A stretch of 64,000 nt of DNA from Amycolatopsis regifaucium (GCF_001613935.1 NZ_LQCI01000010.1:124001-188000); one strand, 5' to 3'; positions 40,073 to 50,534 are shown, counted from the stretch's first letter. Notes: generated by a model not told the origin, from the letters alone. Numbers and translations are program-made.

Positions 40073-43000
40073 ATGTATCCCAAGGCACAGATGGACGGCG
40101 AGGCCGGCGTCCCGTCCCAGCCTTCGTTCCCCGAGTCGGAGAAGCGCGTCCTCGCGTATTGGGAATCCGATCGGACCTTCCAGGCCAGCATCGAAGCCCG
40201 CGAGGCCGGGCACAACGGCTCGAACGAGTACGTCTTCTACGACGGTCCGCCGTTCGCCAACGGTCTCCCGCACTACGGTCACCTCCTCACCGGGTACGTG
40301 AAGGACCTGGTGCCGCGTTACCAGACCATGAAGGGCAAGCGCGTCGACCGCCGCTTCGGCTGGGACACCCATGGTCTGCCCGCCGAGCTCGAGGCGATGC
40401 GTCAGCTCGGGATCACCGAGAAGTCCGAGATCGACGCCATGGGCATCGACGTCTTCAACGACGCGTGCCGCGAGTCCGTGCTGCGCTACACCGGCGAATG
40501 GCAGGACTACGTCACCCGCCAGGCGCGCTGGGTCGACTTCGACAACGACTACAAGACGCTCGACATCACCTACATGGAGTCGGTGCTCTGGGCGTTCAAA
40601 CAGCTGTGGGACAAGGGCCTCGTCTACGAGGGCTACCGCGTCCTCCCGTACTGCTGGCGCGACGAGACGCCGCTGTCCAATCACGAGCTGCGCATGGACG
40701 ACGACGTCTACGCGAGCCGCCAGGACCCGGCCGTCACGGTCGGTTTCCGCCTGGAGGGCAACGACAACGAACTCGACGGCACATACCTGTTGATCTGGAC
40801 CACGACGCCGTGGACGCTGCCGTCCAACCTCGCGACCGCGGTGCACCCCGATGTCCGGTACGTCGTCGTGGAGTCGGAGGCGCAGGAAGGCAAGCGGTTC
40901 CTGCTCGCCGAAGCGCGCGTCGCCGCGTACGCGCGCGAACTCGGCGAAGAGCCGACGGTCGTCGGGCACTACACCGGTACCGAACTGCTCGGAACCCGTT
41001 ACGCCCCACCGTTCCCGTACTTCGCGGGGCACGAGCACGCGCACCGCGTGCTGTCCGCGGACTATGTCACCACCGAGGACGGCACCGGTGTCGTCCACAT
41101 CGCGCCCGCCTACGGTGAAGAGGACAAGGCCGTCACCGACGCCGTCGGGATCGTGCCGGTCACGCCGGTCGACGCGCAGGGCAAATTCGACGCCACCGTC
41201 CCGGACTACGCGGGACAGCAGGTGTTCGACGCGAACCCGAACATCATCAAGGATCTCAAGAACGGCACCGGTTCCGCCGGCCGCCAGGGCGCGGTACTGC
41301 TGCGCCACGAGACCTACGAGCACCCGTACCCGCACTGCTGGCGCTGCCGGAACCCGTTGATCTACCGCGCCGTTTCGTCGTGGTTCGTCGCGGTGACCGA
41401 GTTCAAGGACCGGATGATCGAGCTGAACCAGCAGATCACCTGGTACCCGGAGAACGTCAAGGACGGCCAGTTCGGCAAGTGGCTGGAGAACGCCCGCGAC
41501 TGGTCGATCTCGCGCAACCGGTACTGGGGCACGCCGATCCCGGTGTGGCAGTCGGACGACCCGGCGTACCCGCGCACGGACGTCTACGGCTCGCTCGACG
41601 AACTCGAGCGGGACTTCGGCGTGCGGCTGGAAAACCTGCACCGGCCCTTCGTCGACGAGCTGACCCGGCCCAACCCGGACGACCCGACCGGGAAGTCCAC
41701 CATGCGCCGGATCGAGGACGTGTTCGACGTCTGGTTCGACTCGGGTTCGATGCCGTACGCCCAGGTCCACTACCCGTTCGAGAACACGGACTGGTTCGAG
41801 CACCACTACCCGGGTGACTTCATCGTCGAGTACATCGGGCAGACCCGCGGCTGGTTCTACCTGCTGCACGTGCTGGCGACCGCGTTGTTCGACCGGCCGG
41901 CGTTCCGCACCTGTATCTCGCACGGCATCGTGCTCGGCTCGGACGGCCAGAAGATGTCCAAGTCGCTGCGCAACTACCCGGACGTCAACGAGGTCTTCGA
42001 CCGCGACGGCTCGGACGCCATGCGCTGGTACCTGATGGCGAGCCCGATCCTGCGCGGCGGGAACCTGATCGTCACCGACAAGGGCATCCGCGACGCCGTC
42101 CGCCAGGCCGTGCTGCCGCTGTGGAACTCGTACTACTTCCTCGCCCTGTACGCGAACGCCGAGGGTGTGGAAGGCAAGTGGCGCACGGATTCGAAGCACG
42201 TGCTCGACCGGTACGTGCTGGCGAAGACGCACGAGCTGGTGACCGACGTCGAGCACGCGCTCGACACCTACGACGTCGCCGGTGCCTGTTCGACCGTCCG
42301 CGACTTCCTCGAAGTACTCACGAACTGGTACGTGCGCCGGTCGCGCGACCGGTTCTGGGCGGGCGAGCAGGACGCGATCGACACCCTCCACACCGTGCTG
42401 GAGGTGACGTCGCGGGTGGTGGCGCCGTTGCTGCCGCTGACCACCGAGGTCGTTTGGCGCGGGCTGACCGGCGGCCGTTCGGTCCACCTGACCGACTGGC
42501 CGAACTCCCTCGACCTGCCCGCCGACGCGGCGCTGGTGACGGCGATGGACAGGGTGCGGCAGGTGGCGTCTTCGGCGCTTTCGCTGCGGAAGTCGAACAA
42601 GCTGCGGGTCCGGCTGCCGCTGGCCAAGCTGGTCGTCGCCGCGGAGGAGGCCGACTCGCTGCGCGAGTTCACCGACATCCTGCGCGACGAGGTCAACGTC
42701 AAATCCGTCGACCTGACCACGGACGTCGCCGCGCACGGCGGCTTCGAGGTCGCGGTCAACGCCCGTGCCGCCGGGCCGCGGCTGGGCAAGGACGTCCAGA
42801 CGGTGATCAAGGCCGTCAAGGCGGGCGAGTGGACGACGTCCGAGAGTGGCGCCGTCGTGGCGGCCGGCATCGAACTCGTCGAGGGCGAGTACGAGCGCCG
42901 CCTGGTCGCCAAGGGCGGCGGCGCGGCCGCGGAACTGCCCGGCGGGGCGGGGCTGGTGCTGATCGACACCGAGGTCACCGACGAACTGGCGGCCGAGGGG

Positions 43001-43243
43001 CTGGCCCGCGACCTGGTCCGGGTCGTGCAGCAGGCCCGCCGGGACGCGGGTCTCGACGTCGCCGACCGGATCTCGCTCACCGTCGACGCGCCGGACGACG
43101 TGGTCACGGCCGCGAAGACGCACGAGGAGTTCATCTCTTCGGAGACCTTGGCGACTTCGGTGGCTTACGACGCCGTCGCCGACGGCTCGGCCGGAACGGT
43201 CGGCGAGGGCACCAAGGTGACCGTGGCGGTCGCCAAGGCTTGA
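40073..43243 (+). CDS. ileS: Isoleucyl-tRNA synthetase
   Basis: IleS, 1056 residues, charges tRNA-Ile with isoleucine. HIGH appears as PHYGH at residues 66-70, and KMSKS as [11 protein letters not shown] at 627-631. The editing domain is in between ([32 protein letters not shown]). The length and motif style fit the long IleS2 class found in actinobacteria and eukaryotes. The ATG at 40073 follows GAGGAGC; the frame is open back to 39941 but that part is the T-box. A family A palindrome terminates it. Confidence 0.97.
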   Translation: MYPKAQMDGEAGVPSQPSFPESEKRVLAYWESDRTFQASIEAREAGHNGSNEYVFYDGPPFANGLPHYGHLLTGYVKDLVPRYQTMKGKRVDRRFGWDTHGLPAELEAMRQLGITEKSEIDAMGIDVFNDACRESVLRYTGEWQDYVTRQARWVDFDNDYKTLDITYMESVLWAFKQLWDKGLVYEGYRVLPYCWRDETPLSNHELRMDDDVYASRQDPAVTVGFRLEGNDNELDGTYLLIWTTTPWTLPSNLATAVHPDVRYVVVESEAQEGKRFLLAEARVAAYARELGEEPTVVGHYTGTELLGTRYAPPFPYFAGHEHAHRVLSADYVTTEDGTGVVHIAPAYGEEDKAVTDAVGIVPVTPVDAQGKFDATVPDYAGQQVFDANPNIIKDLKNGTGSAGRQGAVLLRHETYEHPYPHCWRCRNPLIYRAVSSWFVAVTEFKDRMIELNQQITWYPENVKDGQFGKWLENARDWSISRNRYWGTPIPVWQSDDPAYPRTDVYGSLDELERDFGVRLENLHRPFVDELTRPNPDDPTGKSTMRRIEDVFDVWFDSGSMPYAQVHYPFENTDWFEHHYPGDFIVEYIGQTRGWFYLLHVLATALFDRPAFRTCISHGIVLGSDGQKMSKSLRNYPDVNEVFDRDGSDAMRWYLMASPILRGGNLIVTDKGIRDAVRQAVLPLWNSYYFLALYANAEGVEGKWRTDSKHVLDRYVLAKTHELVTDVEHALDTYDVAGACSTVRDFLEVLTNWYVRRSRDRFWAGEQDAIDTLHTVLEVTSRVVAPLLPLTTEVVWRGLTGGRSVHLTDWPNSLDLPADAALVTAMDRVRQVASSALSLRKSNKLRVRLPLAKLVVAAEEADSLREFTDILRDEVNVKSVDLTTDVAAHGGFEVAVNARAAGPRLGKDVQTVIKAVKAGEWTTSESGAVVAAGIELVEGEYERRLVAKGGGAAAELPGGAGLVLIDTEVTDELAAEGLARDLVRVVQQARRDAGLDVADRISLTVDAPDDVVTAAKTHEEFISSETLATSVAYDAVADGSAGTVGEGTKVTVAVAKA

Positions 43244-43251
43244 CCCGAGAG

Positions 43252-43306
43252 TGAGATGAAAGGCCCCTTCATTGCAAATTTTGCAATAAAGGGGCCTTTC
43301 ATCTCA
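43252..43306. repeat. Gene-end palindrome, family A copy 3 (likely terminator)
   Basis: TGAGATGAAAGGCCCCTTCA and seven more bases mirror around T 43279 with one C-A mismatch over 27 bp. It starts 8 bp after the ileS stop. The core is the same as at 13191 and 25801, but here the next gene is on the same strand, so the element is not limited to convergent pairs. Confidence 0.78.
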
Positions 43307-43452
43307 TTTTGACCCGACGACCGAACCCGCGCGGATCACGAAACGGATTCGGAAACGTCGCTTTCCTGCTCGAAGGGAGCCTTGCGCGGGGGAAATGGGC
43401 AGGCTGGCCCGAGGCGCGCGAGGGGTGCGCCGCACTGGGGGAGAGCGAGTCC

Positions 43453-45057
43453 ATGAGTCCTGCCCGAAAACGAGGAATCCTGATCGGCGCCGTGCTGGCG
43501 GTCGTCGCCGTCGTGGTGGCCGCGGTGGTACTGCTGGTCCAGGAGGATCAGGCGCCCGCCGCCACCGACGGCCCGGGGGGATCCACCGAGGGCGCGCCGG
43601 AGAGCCCGGCGCAGATCGCCACCCGTTTCCTGCGGCAGTTCGACACCGGTGACCTGACCGGCGCCCCGGTCGACGACCCGGCTGCGGCTACGGCCGCGCT
43701 GTCGGCTACTCGCGGCGCGCTCAGCGGGGCGTCGGTCAAGACGGTTCTCGGCGAGGTTCCGACGACGCCGGGGGAAGCGACCACGACTTCGGCCACCTTC
43801 CACGCTTCGTGGACCTTCGCGGGCGACAACGTCTGGAAGTACGAAGGCAAGCTGGAGCTGGTCCGCAACGCCGGGAAGTGGGTGGTCCGCTGGGCGCCGT
43901 CGGTGATCCACCCGAAGCTCGAAGCCGGTCAGCAGCTGTCGCTTACACCCGTTTCGGCCAAACCGGTCGTGGCCGACCGGGACGGCAAGGCCCTCGTCGG
44001 CGGGGACGCGGCGGGCGTCGCGCCGATCCTTCAGGGGGCGCTGTCCAAGGTCGCGTCCGAGCAGAACGGCGGCACCGGAACGGCGGCCTCGGTCGCCGTG
44101 TCGCGTCTCGACGCCTCGGGCAAGCCGGTCGAGACGCTCTTCGGGCAGACCAAGGAGACTGACCAGCCGCTGGTTTCGACCTTGAGCGTGGCGTCCCAGA
44201 GCGCCGCGCAGAAAGCCGTCGACGGCTTCGGAGGCCCGGCGATCATCGTCGCGATGAAAACCTCGGGCGACCTCCTGGCGGTCGCGCAGAACGGCGCGGC
44301 CGGGAACCAGCCGAAGGCGCTCAGTGGGCTGTACTCGCCGGGGTCGGCCTTCAAGATCGCCACGGCGACAGCGGCGCTACAGCAAAGCGGGATCTCCGCC
44401 GACTCGCCGGTGGCCTGCCCCGGCAGCGAGCAGATCGGGACCCGCACGCTCAAGAACGACAACGGGTTCGACCTCGGGACCGTCTCGGTGAAGACGGCGT
44501 TCGCCGCGTCGTGCAACACGACCTTCGGGCGGCTCGCCGGGCAGCTGCCCGCGGACGGCCTCGCGAAGGCCGCGAACCAGTTCGGCCTCAACGCCGACTT
44601 CGAGATCCCCGGTCTGGCCACCGAGACCGGGAAGGTGGAGCCGTCGAGCAGCGGCGACGAACAGGTCGAAGCCGGCATCGGACAGGGAAAGGTGCAGGTC
44701 AGCCCCTTGGGTGCGGCGCTGATGGCCGCCACCGTCGCGGCGGGGAAGCCGGTGGTGCCGAAGCTGTGGCAAGGGCTGGAGACCAAGGTCAACACCGGTT
44801 ACCAGGCCCCGTCGCCGGGGGTGCTGAACCAGATCCGGGCGATGATGCGCGAGGTCTGCACGACCGGGACCGCCAAGGCGTTGAAGAGCAGCGGAGCCGT
44901 CTTCGGCAAGACCGGGACGGCGCAGTTCGGCTCCGGCGCCGGCGCCAACGGCTGGTTCGTCGGCTACCGCGGCGACGTGGCGTTCGCGGTCATGCTCGAA
45001 GGTTCCAACGACTCCGAACCCGCCGTCCAGCTGGCGGCGAAGTTCCTGGCAGGCTGA
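43453..45057 (+). CDS. Penicillin-binding protein (class B-like transpeptidase)
   Basis: A 534-residue membrane-anchored transpeptidase. Residues 9-29 form the anchor. Residues about 50-165 look like the NTF2-like domain of MecA/PBP2a-type proteins (PAQIATRFLRQFDTGDL, TFAGDNVWKYEGKLELVRNA). The penicillin-binding domain has S298-x-x-K301 (YSPGSAFKIAT), S353-C-N (AASCNTTFG) and K486-T-G (FGKTGTAQFG). It stands alone between ileS and an ArsR gene. It cross-links peptidoglycan; whether it confers beta-lactam tolerance cannot be told. Confidence 0.9.
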   Translation: MSPARKRGILIGAVLAVVAVVVAAVVLLVQEDQAPAATDGPGGSTEGAPESPAQIATRFLRQFDTGDLTGAPVDDPAAATAALSATRGALSGASVKTVLGEVPTTPGEATTTSATFHASWTFAGDNVWKYEGKLELVRNAGKWVVRWAPSVIHPKLEAGQQLSLTPVSAKPVVADRDGKALVGGDAAGVAPILQGALSKVASEQNGGTGTAASVAVSRLDASGKPVETLFGQTKETDQPLVSTLSVASQSAAQKAVDGFGGPAIIVAMKTSGDLLAVAQNGAAGNQPKALSGLYSPGSAFKIATATAALQQSGISADSPVACPGSEQIGTRTLKNDNGFDLGTVSVKTAFAASCNTTFGRLAGQLPADGLAKAANQFGLNADFEIPGLATETGKVEPSSSGDEQVEAGIGQGKVQVSPLGAALMAATVAAGKPVVPKLWQGLETKVNTGYQAPSPGVLNQIRAMMREVCTTGTAKALKSSGAVFGKTGTAQFGSGAGANGWFVGYRGDVAFAVMLEGSNDSEPAVQLAAKFLAG

Positions 45058-45100
45058 CGGTTCGGCCTTCGCCGAAACGTCGGTCTTCTACGGTGAGCCG

Positions 45101-45784
45101 ATGGAAACGATCGCCTTGGCCGAGGTCGCGGCCGTGCTCGCCGATCCGAGCCGCGCGTCGATGTGCCTCGCGCTGCTGGACGGGCGCGCCTGGACGGTGA
45201 CCGAACTCGCGGGCGCGGCCGACGTGGCCGCGTCGACGGCCAGCGAGCACGTGACGAAACTGGCCGAGGCCGGATTCGTCGCGCGCGTCAAGCAGGGGCG
45301 GCACAGCTACGTCCGGATCGCCGACCCCCGGGTGGCGGAGCTGATCGAGCATCTGGCGCAGCACGCCGCCCACCGTCCGGTGAAGGGGTTGCGTTCGTCG
45401 GTCCGGGCGCGGCGGCTGGAATTCGCGCGGACCTGCTACGACCACCTCGCGGGGAAGGTCGGCGTCGCGATCCGGGACGGGATGCTCGCCACCGGCCTGA
45501 TCGCCGAGGCGGACGGCTTGACGCTGACCGGACGAGGTCGTGAGGTGCTGGGTGAACTGGGCGTGGAGATCGCCGAGAGCCGCCGTCCGCTGCTCCGCGA
45601 CTGTCTGGATTGGACGGTGCGCCGTGAACACCTGGCGGGCCGGGTACCGGCGGCGTTACTGTCTCACGGAGTGAGTGCCGGCTGGTTGACCCGTGAGGGC
45701 AACCGCGCGGTGAAGGTCCTCCCCGGGGCGGAAGAGCCGTTCGCGGTGCTCGGGGTCGACCTGGTGGCCCTGCGCAGTCCTTAA
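45101..45784 (+). CDS. ArsR family regulator with long C-terminal domain
   Basis: A 227-residue regulator. The N-terminal winged helix reads LAEVAAVLADPSRASMCLAL, ELAGAADVAASTASEHVTKL and GFVARVKQGRHSYVRIAD. The extra C-terminal domain of about 120 residues (RRLEFARTCYDHLAGKVGVA, RPLLRDCLDWTVRREHLAGR) is the type seen in the ArsR branch sometimes called YczG-like, with a Cys and His pattern that might bind a metal or thiol. No target gene is evident; the antiporter follows after 113 bp. Confidence 0.88.
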   Translation: METIALAEVAAVLADPSRASMCLALLDGRAWTVTELAGAADVAASTASEHVTKLAEAGFVARVKQGRHSYVRIADPRVAELIEHLAQHAAHRPVKGLRSSVRARRLEFARTCYDHLAGKVGVAIRDGMLATGLIAEADGLTLTGRGREVLGELGVEIAESRRPLLRDCLDWTVRREHLAGRVPAALLSHGVSAGWLTREGNRAVKVLPGAEEPFAVLGVDLVALRSP

Positions 45785-45897
45785 AGGACAGTCTGTAACA
45801 CAGGCCGGTCGACGCGCCGTCAAGCGGTACACGAAGGAGTGACGAGCACCGCCTCACTATTCTGGAGCCCTCACGGCGGCCGGACGGGAGGCGACTC

Positions 45898-47376
45898 ATG
45901 GAGCAGCTCCCGCTCATCCTGGGTACCGGCGGCGCCGTCCTGCTCGTGGCCGTGATCGCCGTCCGGGTGTCGATCCGGGTCGGCCTTCCCTCTCTGCTGC
46001 TCTATCTGGGGATGGGGGTCCTGCTCGGGGAAGCCGGGTTCGGCATCCAGTTCGACAACTCCGAGCTCACCCAGTCGCTCGGCCTCGCCGCGCTGGTGAT
46101 GATCCTGTCCGAAGGTGGTCTCACCACCCGGTGGTCGGCCGTCAAACCCTCGCTGGGCATCGGAATCGCACTGTCCACAGTGGCCGTCGCGGTGAGCATC
46201 GCGGTCACCGGCGCCGCGTTGCACTGGCTGCTCGGTCTCGACTGGCGGATGGCGCTGCTGTGGGGCGCGGTGCTCGCCTCGACCGACGCCGCCGCCGTCT
46301 TCTCGGTGCTGAGATCGGCGGGGATCGGGAAGCGGCTCGTCGGCGCGCTGGAAATCGAGTCGGGGATCAACGACGCTCCGGCCTACATCGCCGTCGTCGT
46401 CCTTGCCGAGGGCACGATGGTGGACTGGTCGCTGCCGCTGCTGGTGGTCTACGAACTCGCCGCCGGACTGGTGATCGGCCTCGCCTTCGGCTGGGGTGGC
46501 GCCCAGGCGCTGCGCCGGGCCGCGCTCCCGGCCACCGGTCTGTACCCGCTCGCCACGGTCGCGGTGTGCGTCGTCGCCTATTCGAGCGGGCAGCTCGCGC
46601 ACGCGTCGGGCCTGCTCGCCACCTATGTCGCGGCGCTGGTGCTGGGTAATTCGAAGCTGCCGCACCGCTCGGACACGCTTTCCTTCGCCGAAGGGCTCGG
46701 CTGGCTCGCGCAGATCGGGCTGTTCGTGCTGCTGGGCCTGTTCGCCTCGCCGAGCAGGATCCTGGAGAGCCTGGTCCAAGGGCTGGTGGCGGGCGCGGTC
46801 GTGTTGTTGCTGGCTCGTCCGCTGTCGGTCGTGCTGTCGGCACTGCCGTTCAAGATCCCATGGCGAGAACAGGTGTTCCTGTCCTGGGCCGGCTTGCGCG
46901 GGGCGGTCCCGATCGTGCTCGCGCTGATCCCGCTGTCGTCCGGGGTGCCCGGCGCGCAGGAACTCGTCGACGCGGTGTTCGTCCTGGTCATCGTGCTGAC
47001 CCTGCTCCAAGGCGCGACCTTGACCCCGCTCGCCAAGGTGCTCGGGCTGGCACAGCACTCCGAAGCGCACGAGATCGACGTCGACTCCGCGCCCCTCGAC
47101 GAAATGGGTGCCGAGCTGCTGCAGGTCCGCATCCATCCCGGGTCCAAAATGCACGGCGTCTACCTGGCGGAACTGCGGCTTCCGGTGGGGGCGACGATCA
47201 GCCTGCTCGTCCGCGACGGCACCGGGTTCACGCCCAACAAGAACACCCGGCTCCAGGAACGGGATCAGTTACTCGTCGTGACCACCTCCGAAGCCCGTGA
47301 CGGTGCCGAACGACGGCTCCGTGCCGTCGACCGCGCCGGTCGCCTCGCCAGGTGGAAGGGCGAATCCGGCCAGTAG
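45898..47376 (+). CDS. Cation:proton antiporter (CPA1, NhaP2/CvrA type) with TrkA-C domain
   Basis: A 492-residue antiporter with about 12 membrane helices (residues 1-385). The ion site is in GALEIESGINDAPAYIAVV, where the family usually has ESG-x-ND-P. Other blocks are LVMILSEGGLTTRW and ASTDAAAVFSVLRSAG. A cytoplasmic TrkA-C (RCK_C) domain fills about residues 400-475 (LLQVRIHPGSKMHGVYLAEL). Potassium/proton exchange is the likely activity. The ATG at 45898 has GGGAGG upstream. Confidence 0.92.
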   Translation: MEQLPLILGTGGAVLLVAVIAVRVSIRVGLPSLLLYLGMGVLLGEAGFGIQFDNSELTQSLGLAALVMILSEGGLTTRWSAVKPSLGIGIALSTVAVAVSIAVTGAALHWLLGLDWRMALLWGAVLASTDAAAVFSVLRSAGIGKRLVGALEIESGINDAPAYIAVVVLAEGTMVDWSLPLLVVYELAAGLVIGLAFGWGGAQALRRAALPATGLYPLATVAVCVVAYSSGQLAHASGLLATYVAALVLGNSKLPHRSDTLSFAEGLGWLAQIGLFVLLGLFASPSRILESLVQGLVAGAVVLLLARPLSVVLSALPFKIPWREQVFLSWAGLRGAVPIVLALIPLSSGVPGAQELVDAVFVLVIVLTLLQGATLTPLAKVLGLAQHSEAHEIDVDSAPLDEMGAELLQVRIHPGSKMHGVYLAELRLPVGATISLLVRDGTGFTPNKNTRLQERDQLLVVTTSEARDGAERRLRAVDRAGRLARWKGESGQ

Positions 47377-47518
47377 GTCACGAACCCGCACCAGTCGTTC
47401 GTCGGTTGATTTCAGAAAATTCGTCACAGGTTATTCCTTTTCGTCCTCCTTTTGGATTACTTTCCCGGCAATCCACTCCATCGAATGGGTGAGTGCCACG
47501 GGTTAAGGAGTACGCAAG

Positions 47519-48196
47519 GTGACGAAGCTTCGTGCGCAGTTCGCCGGTCTGGGGGCGGCGGCGGTTCTCGTAGGGGTGATCCTGTCGGCACCCGCCTCTG
47601 CCGCGGGCGCGTTTCCGGCGTTCGGCTTGCCGTTCGACACCGGCCAGTCGGTCTACTCGGCGGGGATCCACTCGGACAACGGCACCTCCGGCGTCAAGAA
47701 CGCCATCGACTTCAGCCCGGCGGACAAGACCGTCCGCGTCCCGCTGGCGGGCACCGTCCGGATCCAGCACTGCGACGGCGGTGACTGGGTGACCGTCGAC
47801 CACGACGGCGGCTGGCGGACCGGGTACTACCACCTCGAGGGCATTTCGGTCACCGACGGCCAGCGGGTCGTCCCCGGTGACACCCTCGGCCGGACCGGGA
47901 ACGCGCTGCCCTGTGGCGGCAGCAGCACCGGCGCGCACGTGCACTTCACCCTGTGGACCCTGCCCACGGCCGCCAAGGGCGGTGACTCCCGCGACTTCGG
48001 CGTCGGCGCGGGCGACTGGAACGGGATGTCCTACGACGAGGTTTCGACCAAGGTCGCCGAGGCCTACGGCGAAGCGATCGACGGCAAGACCTTCGGCGGC
48101 TGGCAGTTCACGGCGGGCGCCGATCAGTACTCGGGTACCGCGACCGAGGTCGCCTCCCGCTCCGTCGTGTCCCTGCCCGGCCGTTTCCGCGTCTGA
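47519..48196 (+). CDS. Secreted M23-like metallopeptidase-fold protein
   Basis: A 225-residue exported protein. The signal peptide (about 28 residues) ends near ASAAG. The lysostaphin-type fold is indicated by NAIDFSPADKTVRVPLAGTV, WVTVDHDGGWRTGYYHLEGI and the HxH block GSSTGAHVHFTLW. The first metal ligands are less certain, since HSDNGTSGVKNAIDF replaces the usual H-x3-D spacing, so activity on peptidoglycan is likely but not assured. GTG at 47519 is preceded by AAGGAG. Confidence 0.83.
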   Translation: MTKLRAQFAGLGAAAVLVGVILSAPASAAGAFPAFGLPFDTGQSVYSAGIHSDNGTSGVKNAIDFSPADKTVRVPLAGTVRIQHCDGGDWVTVDHDGGWRTGYYHLEGISVTDGQRVVPGDTLGRTGNALPCGGSSTGAHVHFTLWTLPTAAKGGDSRDFGVGAGDWNGMSYDEVSTKVAEAYGEAIDGKTFGGWQFTAGADQYSGTATEVASRSVVSLPGRFRV

Positions 48197-48209
48197 CGTC
48201 TCGCGTTCT

Positions 48210-48257
48210 GTCCTCTGGATGCGGTATTTGCGCGTGCATCTATCGCATTCAGAGGAC
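48210..48257. repeat. Gene-end palindrome, family B copy 1
   Basis: GTCCTCTGGATGCGGTA pairs with TATCGCATTCAGAGGAC with two non-Watson-Crick positions, around a 14-base loop TTTGCGCGTGCATC. The unit continues with GAAATGCGG. It starts 14 bp after the M23-like gene stop. The same words (AGAGGACGAAATGCGG, TTGCGCG) occur at 52032-52097. Confidence 0.65.
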
Positions 48258-48357
48258 GAAATGCGGGGTTCTTTTCGCTTGCGGAGTACGTGAGCGGCGT
48301 CTCAACATGCGGGCAAGGGGTGGCTCGATCGCCACGACATCCGCTAACTTCGTCCCT

Positions 48358-48475
48358 AGGTCACGAGTGTCAGCGTCAAGCCCCGGCTAGCTGACCGGCA
48401 ACCCTCCTTCCGCGGTGGGGTGCCCCGGGTGAGGACCTGGCTCGTCGCGCGGTGCGACGGGCAAGCGCGGGATCC
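48358..48475 (+). promoter_or_regulatory. SAM-IV riboswitch upstream of the class V aminotransferase
   Basis: AGGTC (48358) and GACCT close the basal stem. Inside are the conserved GTCAGCGTCAAGCCCCGGCT, GACCGGCAACCCTCC, CGCGGTGGGGTGCCCCGGGT and GAGGACC. A 3' hairpin (GTCGCGCGGTGCGAC) with GGCAAGCG follows, matching the extra pseudoknotted domain that defines SAM-IV rather than SAM-I. SAM-IV elements bind S-adenosylmethionine and control sulfur metabolism genes in actinomycetes. GGAGG lies about 20 bases after the aptamer, so the switch probably acts on translation. TAACTT at 48345 may be the -10 element. Confidence 0.85.
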
Positions 48476-48505
48476 TCGTCGGGTCCCCTGGCCCGGAGGA
48501 TGACG

Positions 48506-49870
48506 ATGACACTCGCTCTCGAACGCACCAGCACCCCCGCCACCGTCGCGGAAACCGTTGCCACAAACGAAATCCCGACCGTCGCCTGTGCGGAGCTGCG
48601 GGTCCCGCTGGTCACCGGCGGCGACATCGGTTACGCCAACCTCGACCACGCGGCGAGCGCTCCCTGTCTGGACAAGGTGCGCGACGCGGTCGACGAGTTC
48701 TTGCCCTGGTACGCCAGCGTGCACCGCGGCGCCGGGTTCGCCTCGCAGATCTCCACCAAGCTTTACGAGCGCACGCGCGGAATCCTGCGGAAGTTCGTCG
48801 ACGCCCGATCGACCGACACCGTCGTGTTCACCCGCAACACCACCGATTCCTTCAACCTGCTCGCCCGCAGCCTGCCGAAGCACACGTCGGTCGTCGTGTT
48901 CGACACCGACCACCACGCCGCCCTGCTGCCGTGGAAGGGCCCGAACGTCCGCCGGATCAAGACGCCACGAACCCGCCTCGCCGCGGTGTCCGCTGTGGAC
49001 GAAGCGCTCGCGGACTGCCCGCAGGGCCCGCGGCTGGTCGTCGTCACCGGCGCGTCCAACGTGACCGGGGAACTGTTGCCGGTCAAGGAGATCGCCGCCG
49101 TCGCGCGACGGCACGGCGCCCGGATCGCCCTCGACGCCGCGCAGCTCGCGCCGCACCGCCGGATCTCCGCGCGCGAGCTGGACGTCGACTACATCGCGCT
49201 GTCGGGCCACAAGCTGTACGCGCCTTTCGGTGCCGGTGCGCTGGTCGGCCGCGCCGACTGGCTGCGGGCCGCCCAGCCGTACCTCGCCGGTGGCGGTGCG
49301 ACGAAGCTGGTCACTCGCGACTCAGAGGACCTCGGTGTCGTCTGGAACTCCGGCGCCGAGCGGCACGAAGCCGGTTCCCCCAACACCGTCGGCGTTTACG
49401 CCCTCGGTGTCGCTTGCGAGACGCTGGCCGGGACTTGGGACGCGGTCGTCGCCCACGAGGACGAACTGCTGGCCCGGCTGCGGCGCGGTCTCGCCGGTGT
49501 CCCCGGCTTCGCCGAGCTGCGGTTGTTCGACGCGCCGGTCGACCGGGTCGGCACGCTGAGCTTCGTCGTCGACGGCTTCGAGCCGGGCTGGCTCGCCGCG
49601 GTCCTGTCCGCGGAGTACGGCATCGGGGTGCGGGACGGCGCGTTCTGCGCGCATATCGCGACCAAGCGGCTGATCTCCGCCGCCGGTTCGGCCGGCCAGC
49701 AGGCCGTCCGGGTCAGCCTCGGCCTCGGCAGCACCACCGAGCACGTGGACCGGCTCGTGCTGGCGCTGCGCCAGATCGTCGCCCGCGGCGCCCGCTGGCA
49801 GTACGAGAAGCCGGAGGGCCGCTGGGTGCCGGAGAACGATCCCCGGGAGCTTCCCCCGTTCTGCGCCTGA
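48506..49870 (+). CDS. Class V PLP-dependent aminotransferase/cysteine desulfurase-like
   Basis: A 454-residue class V enzyme. The N-terminus of the fold is NLDHAASAPCLDKVRDAVDE. The PLP aspartate region is GARIALDAAQLAPHRRI and the PLP lysine is in DVDYIALSGHKLYAPFGAG. Other blocks are FTRNTTDSFNLLARSL and ASNVTGELLPVKEIA. C-terminal RDGAFCAHI holds a cysteine where desulfurases have theirs. Two ATGs are close (48500, 48506); GGAGG at 48494 fits the second better. Control by a SAM-IV riboswitch points to sulfur amino acid metabolism, which fits a C-S lyase or desulfurase activity. The substrate is not known. Confidence 0.88.
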   Translation: MTLALERTSTPATVAETVATNEIPTVACAELRVPLVTGGDIGYANLDHAASAPCLDKVRDAVDEFLPWYASVHRGAGFASQISTKLYERTRGILRKFVDARSTDTVVFTRNTTDSFNLLARSLPKHTSVVVFDTDHHAALLPWKGPNVRRIKTPRTRLAAVSAVDEALADCPQGPRLVVVTGASNVTGELLPVKEIAAVARRHGARIALDAAQLAPHRRISARELDVDYIALSGHKLYAPFGAGALVGRADWLRAAQPYLAGGGATKLVTRDSEDLGVVWNSGAERHEAGSPNTVGVYALGVACETLAGTWDAVVAHEDELLARLRRGLAGVPGFAELRLFDAPVDRVGTLSFVVDGFEPGWLAAVLSAEYGIGVRDGAFCAHIATKRLISAAGSAGQQAVRVSLGLGSTTEHVDRLVLALRQIVARGARWQYEKPEGRWVPENDPRELPPFCA

Positions 49871-49889
49871 CCCACTACCCTCACCCGGC

Positions 49890-50510
49890 ATGGGGAACGA
49901 GCGGCCGCGTTACTGGTTTCCGTTGGCGTCGCTGGGGTTCGCCCAGCTGATCGTGATGGCGCTGTCCTTCGGCCGCCCGCCGTGGACGGAGGGCTGGTTC
50001 GCCTACGCGCCCGGTAACAGCCAGCAGTTCCTGACGCAGAACCTGTACGGCGTGGAAATGAGCCGCGAAAGCGCGGCGGTGTTGGACGCGTCGTTCTACG
50101 GCGTCGGCCGGAACGACGGCTGGCTGTTCGCCGTACTCGCGGTCTACCTCGGCACTGTGCTCTTCTACGCCGTCAAGGCCAGGCGGGCGGGGAACGGCCC
50201 GCGGTGGTGGAAGGTGCTCGCGCTCGCCGTCGGCGGGCTGGTCGGCATCGTGCTGGCGGATCTGGTCGGATATCGGGAATTCGACATGGACGGCGACGCG
50301 CGGAGCGCGGTCCTGCTGACGCTGGGTCTGGTCGTGCTCGCCTGGCTGGACCGCAGCGTGCTGGTGCTGGTCGTGGCGGCGGCCTTCGTGTTCTGCGCGG
50401 TCGTGCTCGCCCAAGGACAGCTCGCACTGCTGCTGTCGTCACTGGTCGTGCTCGCCGGGGCGTTCGCGGCGCTGTTGAGCAGGCCGAAGGCGGCCGCCGG
50501 ACAGACCTGA
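49890..50510 (+). CDS. Membrane protein of unknown function
   Basis: A 206-residue protein with about five hydrophobic segments: one N-terminal ([19 protein letters not shown]), one at about 79-95 ([18 protein letters not shown]), and three from 107 onward ([54 protein letters not shown]). A periplasmic loop of about 50 residues has many aromatic residues. No family is recognised. It starts 19 bp after the aminotransferase stop and may be expressed with it. Confidence 0.8.
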   Translation: MGNERPRYWFPLASLGFAQLIVMALSFGRPPWTEGWFAYAPGNSQQFLTQNLYGVEMSRESAAVLDASFYGVGRNDGWLFAVLAVYLGTVLFYAVKARRAGNGPRWWKVLALAVGGLVGIVLADLVGYREFDMDGDARSAVLLTLGLVVLAWLDRSVLVLVVAAAFVFCAVVLAQGQLALLLSSLVVLAGAFAALLSRPKAAAGQT

Positions 50511-50534
50511 GCACGCTCCGTGGAGAATGGGGGA

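Noticed and set aside
39779..43123. 1114-codon minus-strand frame over ileS
   Set aside because: Antisense shadow of ileS; arginine/valine-rich, no motifs, starts inside ileS.
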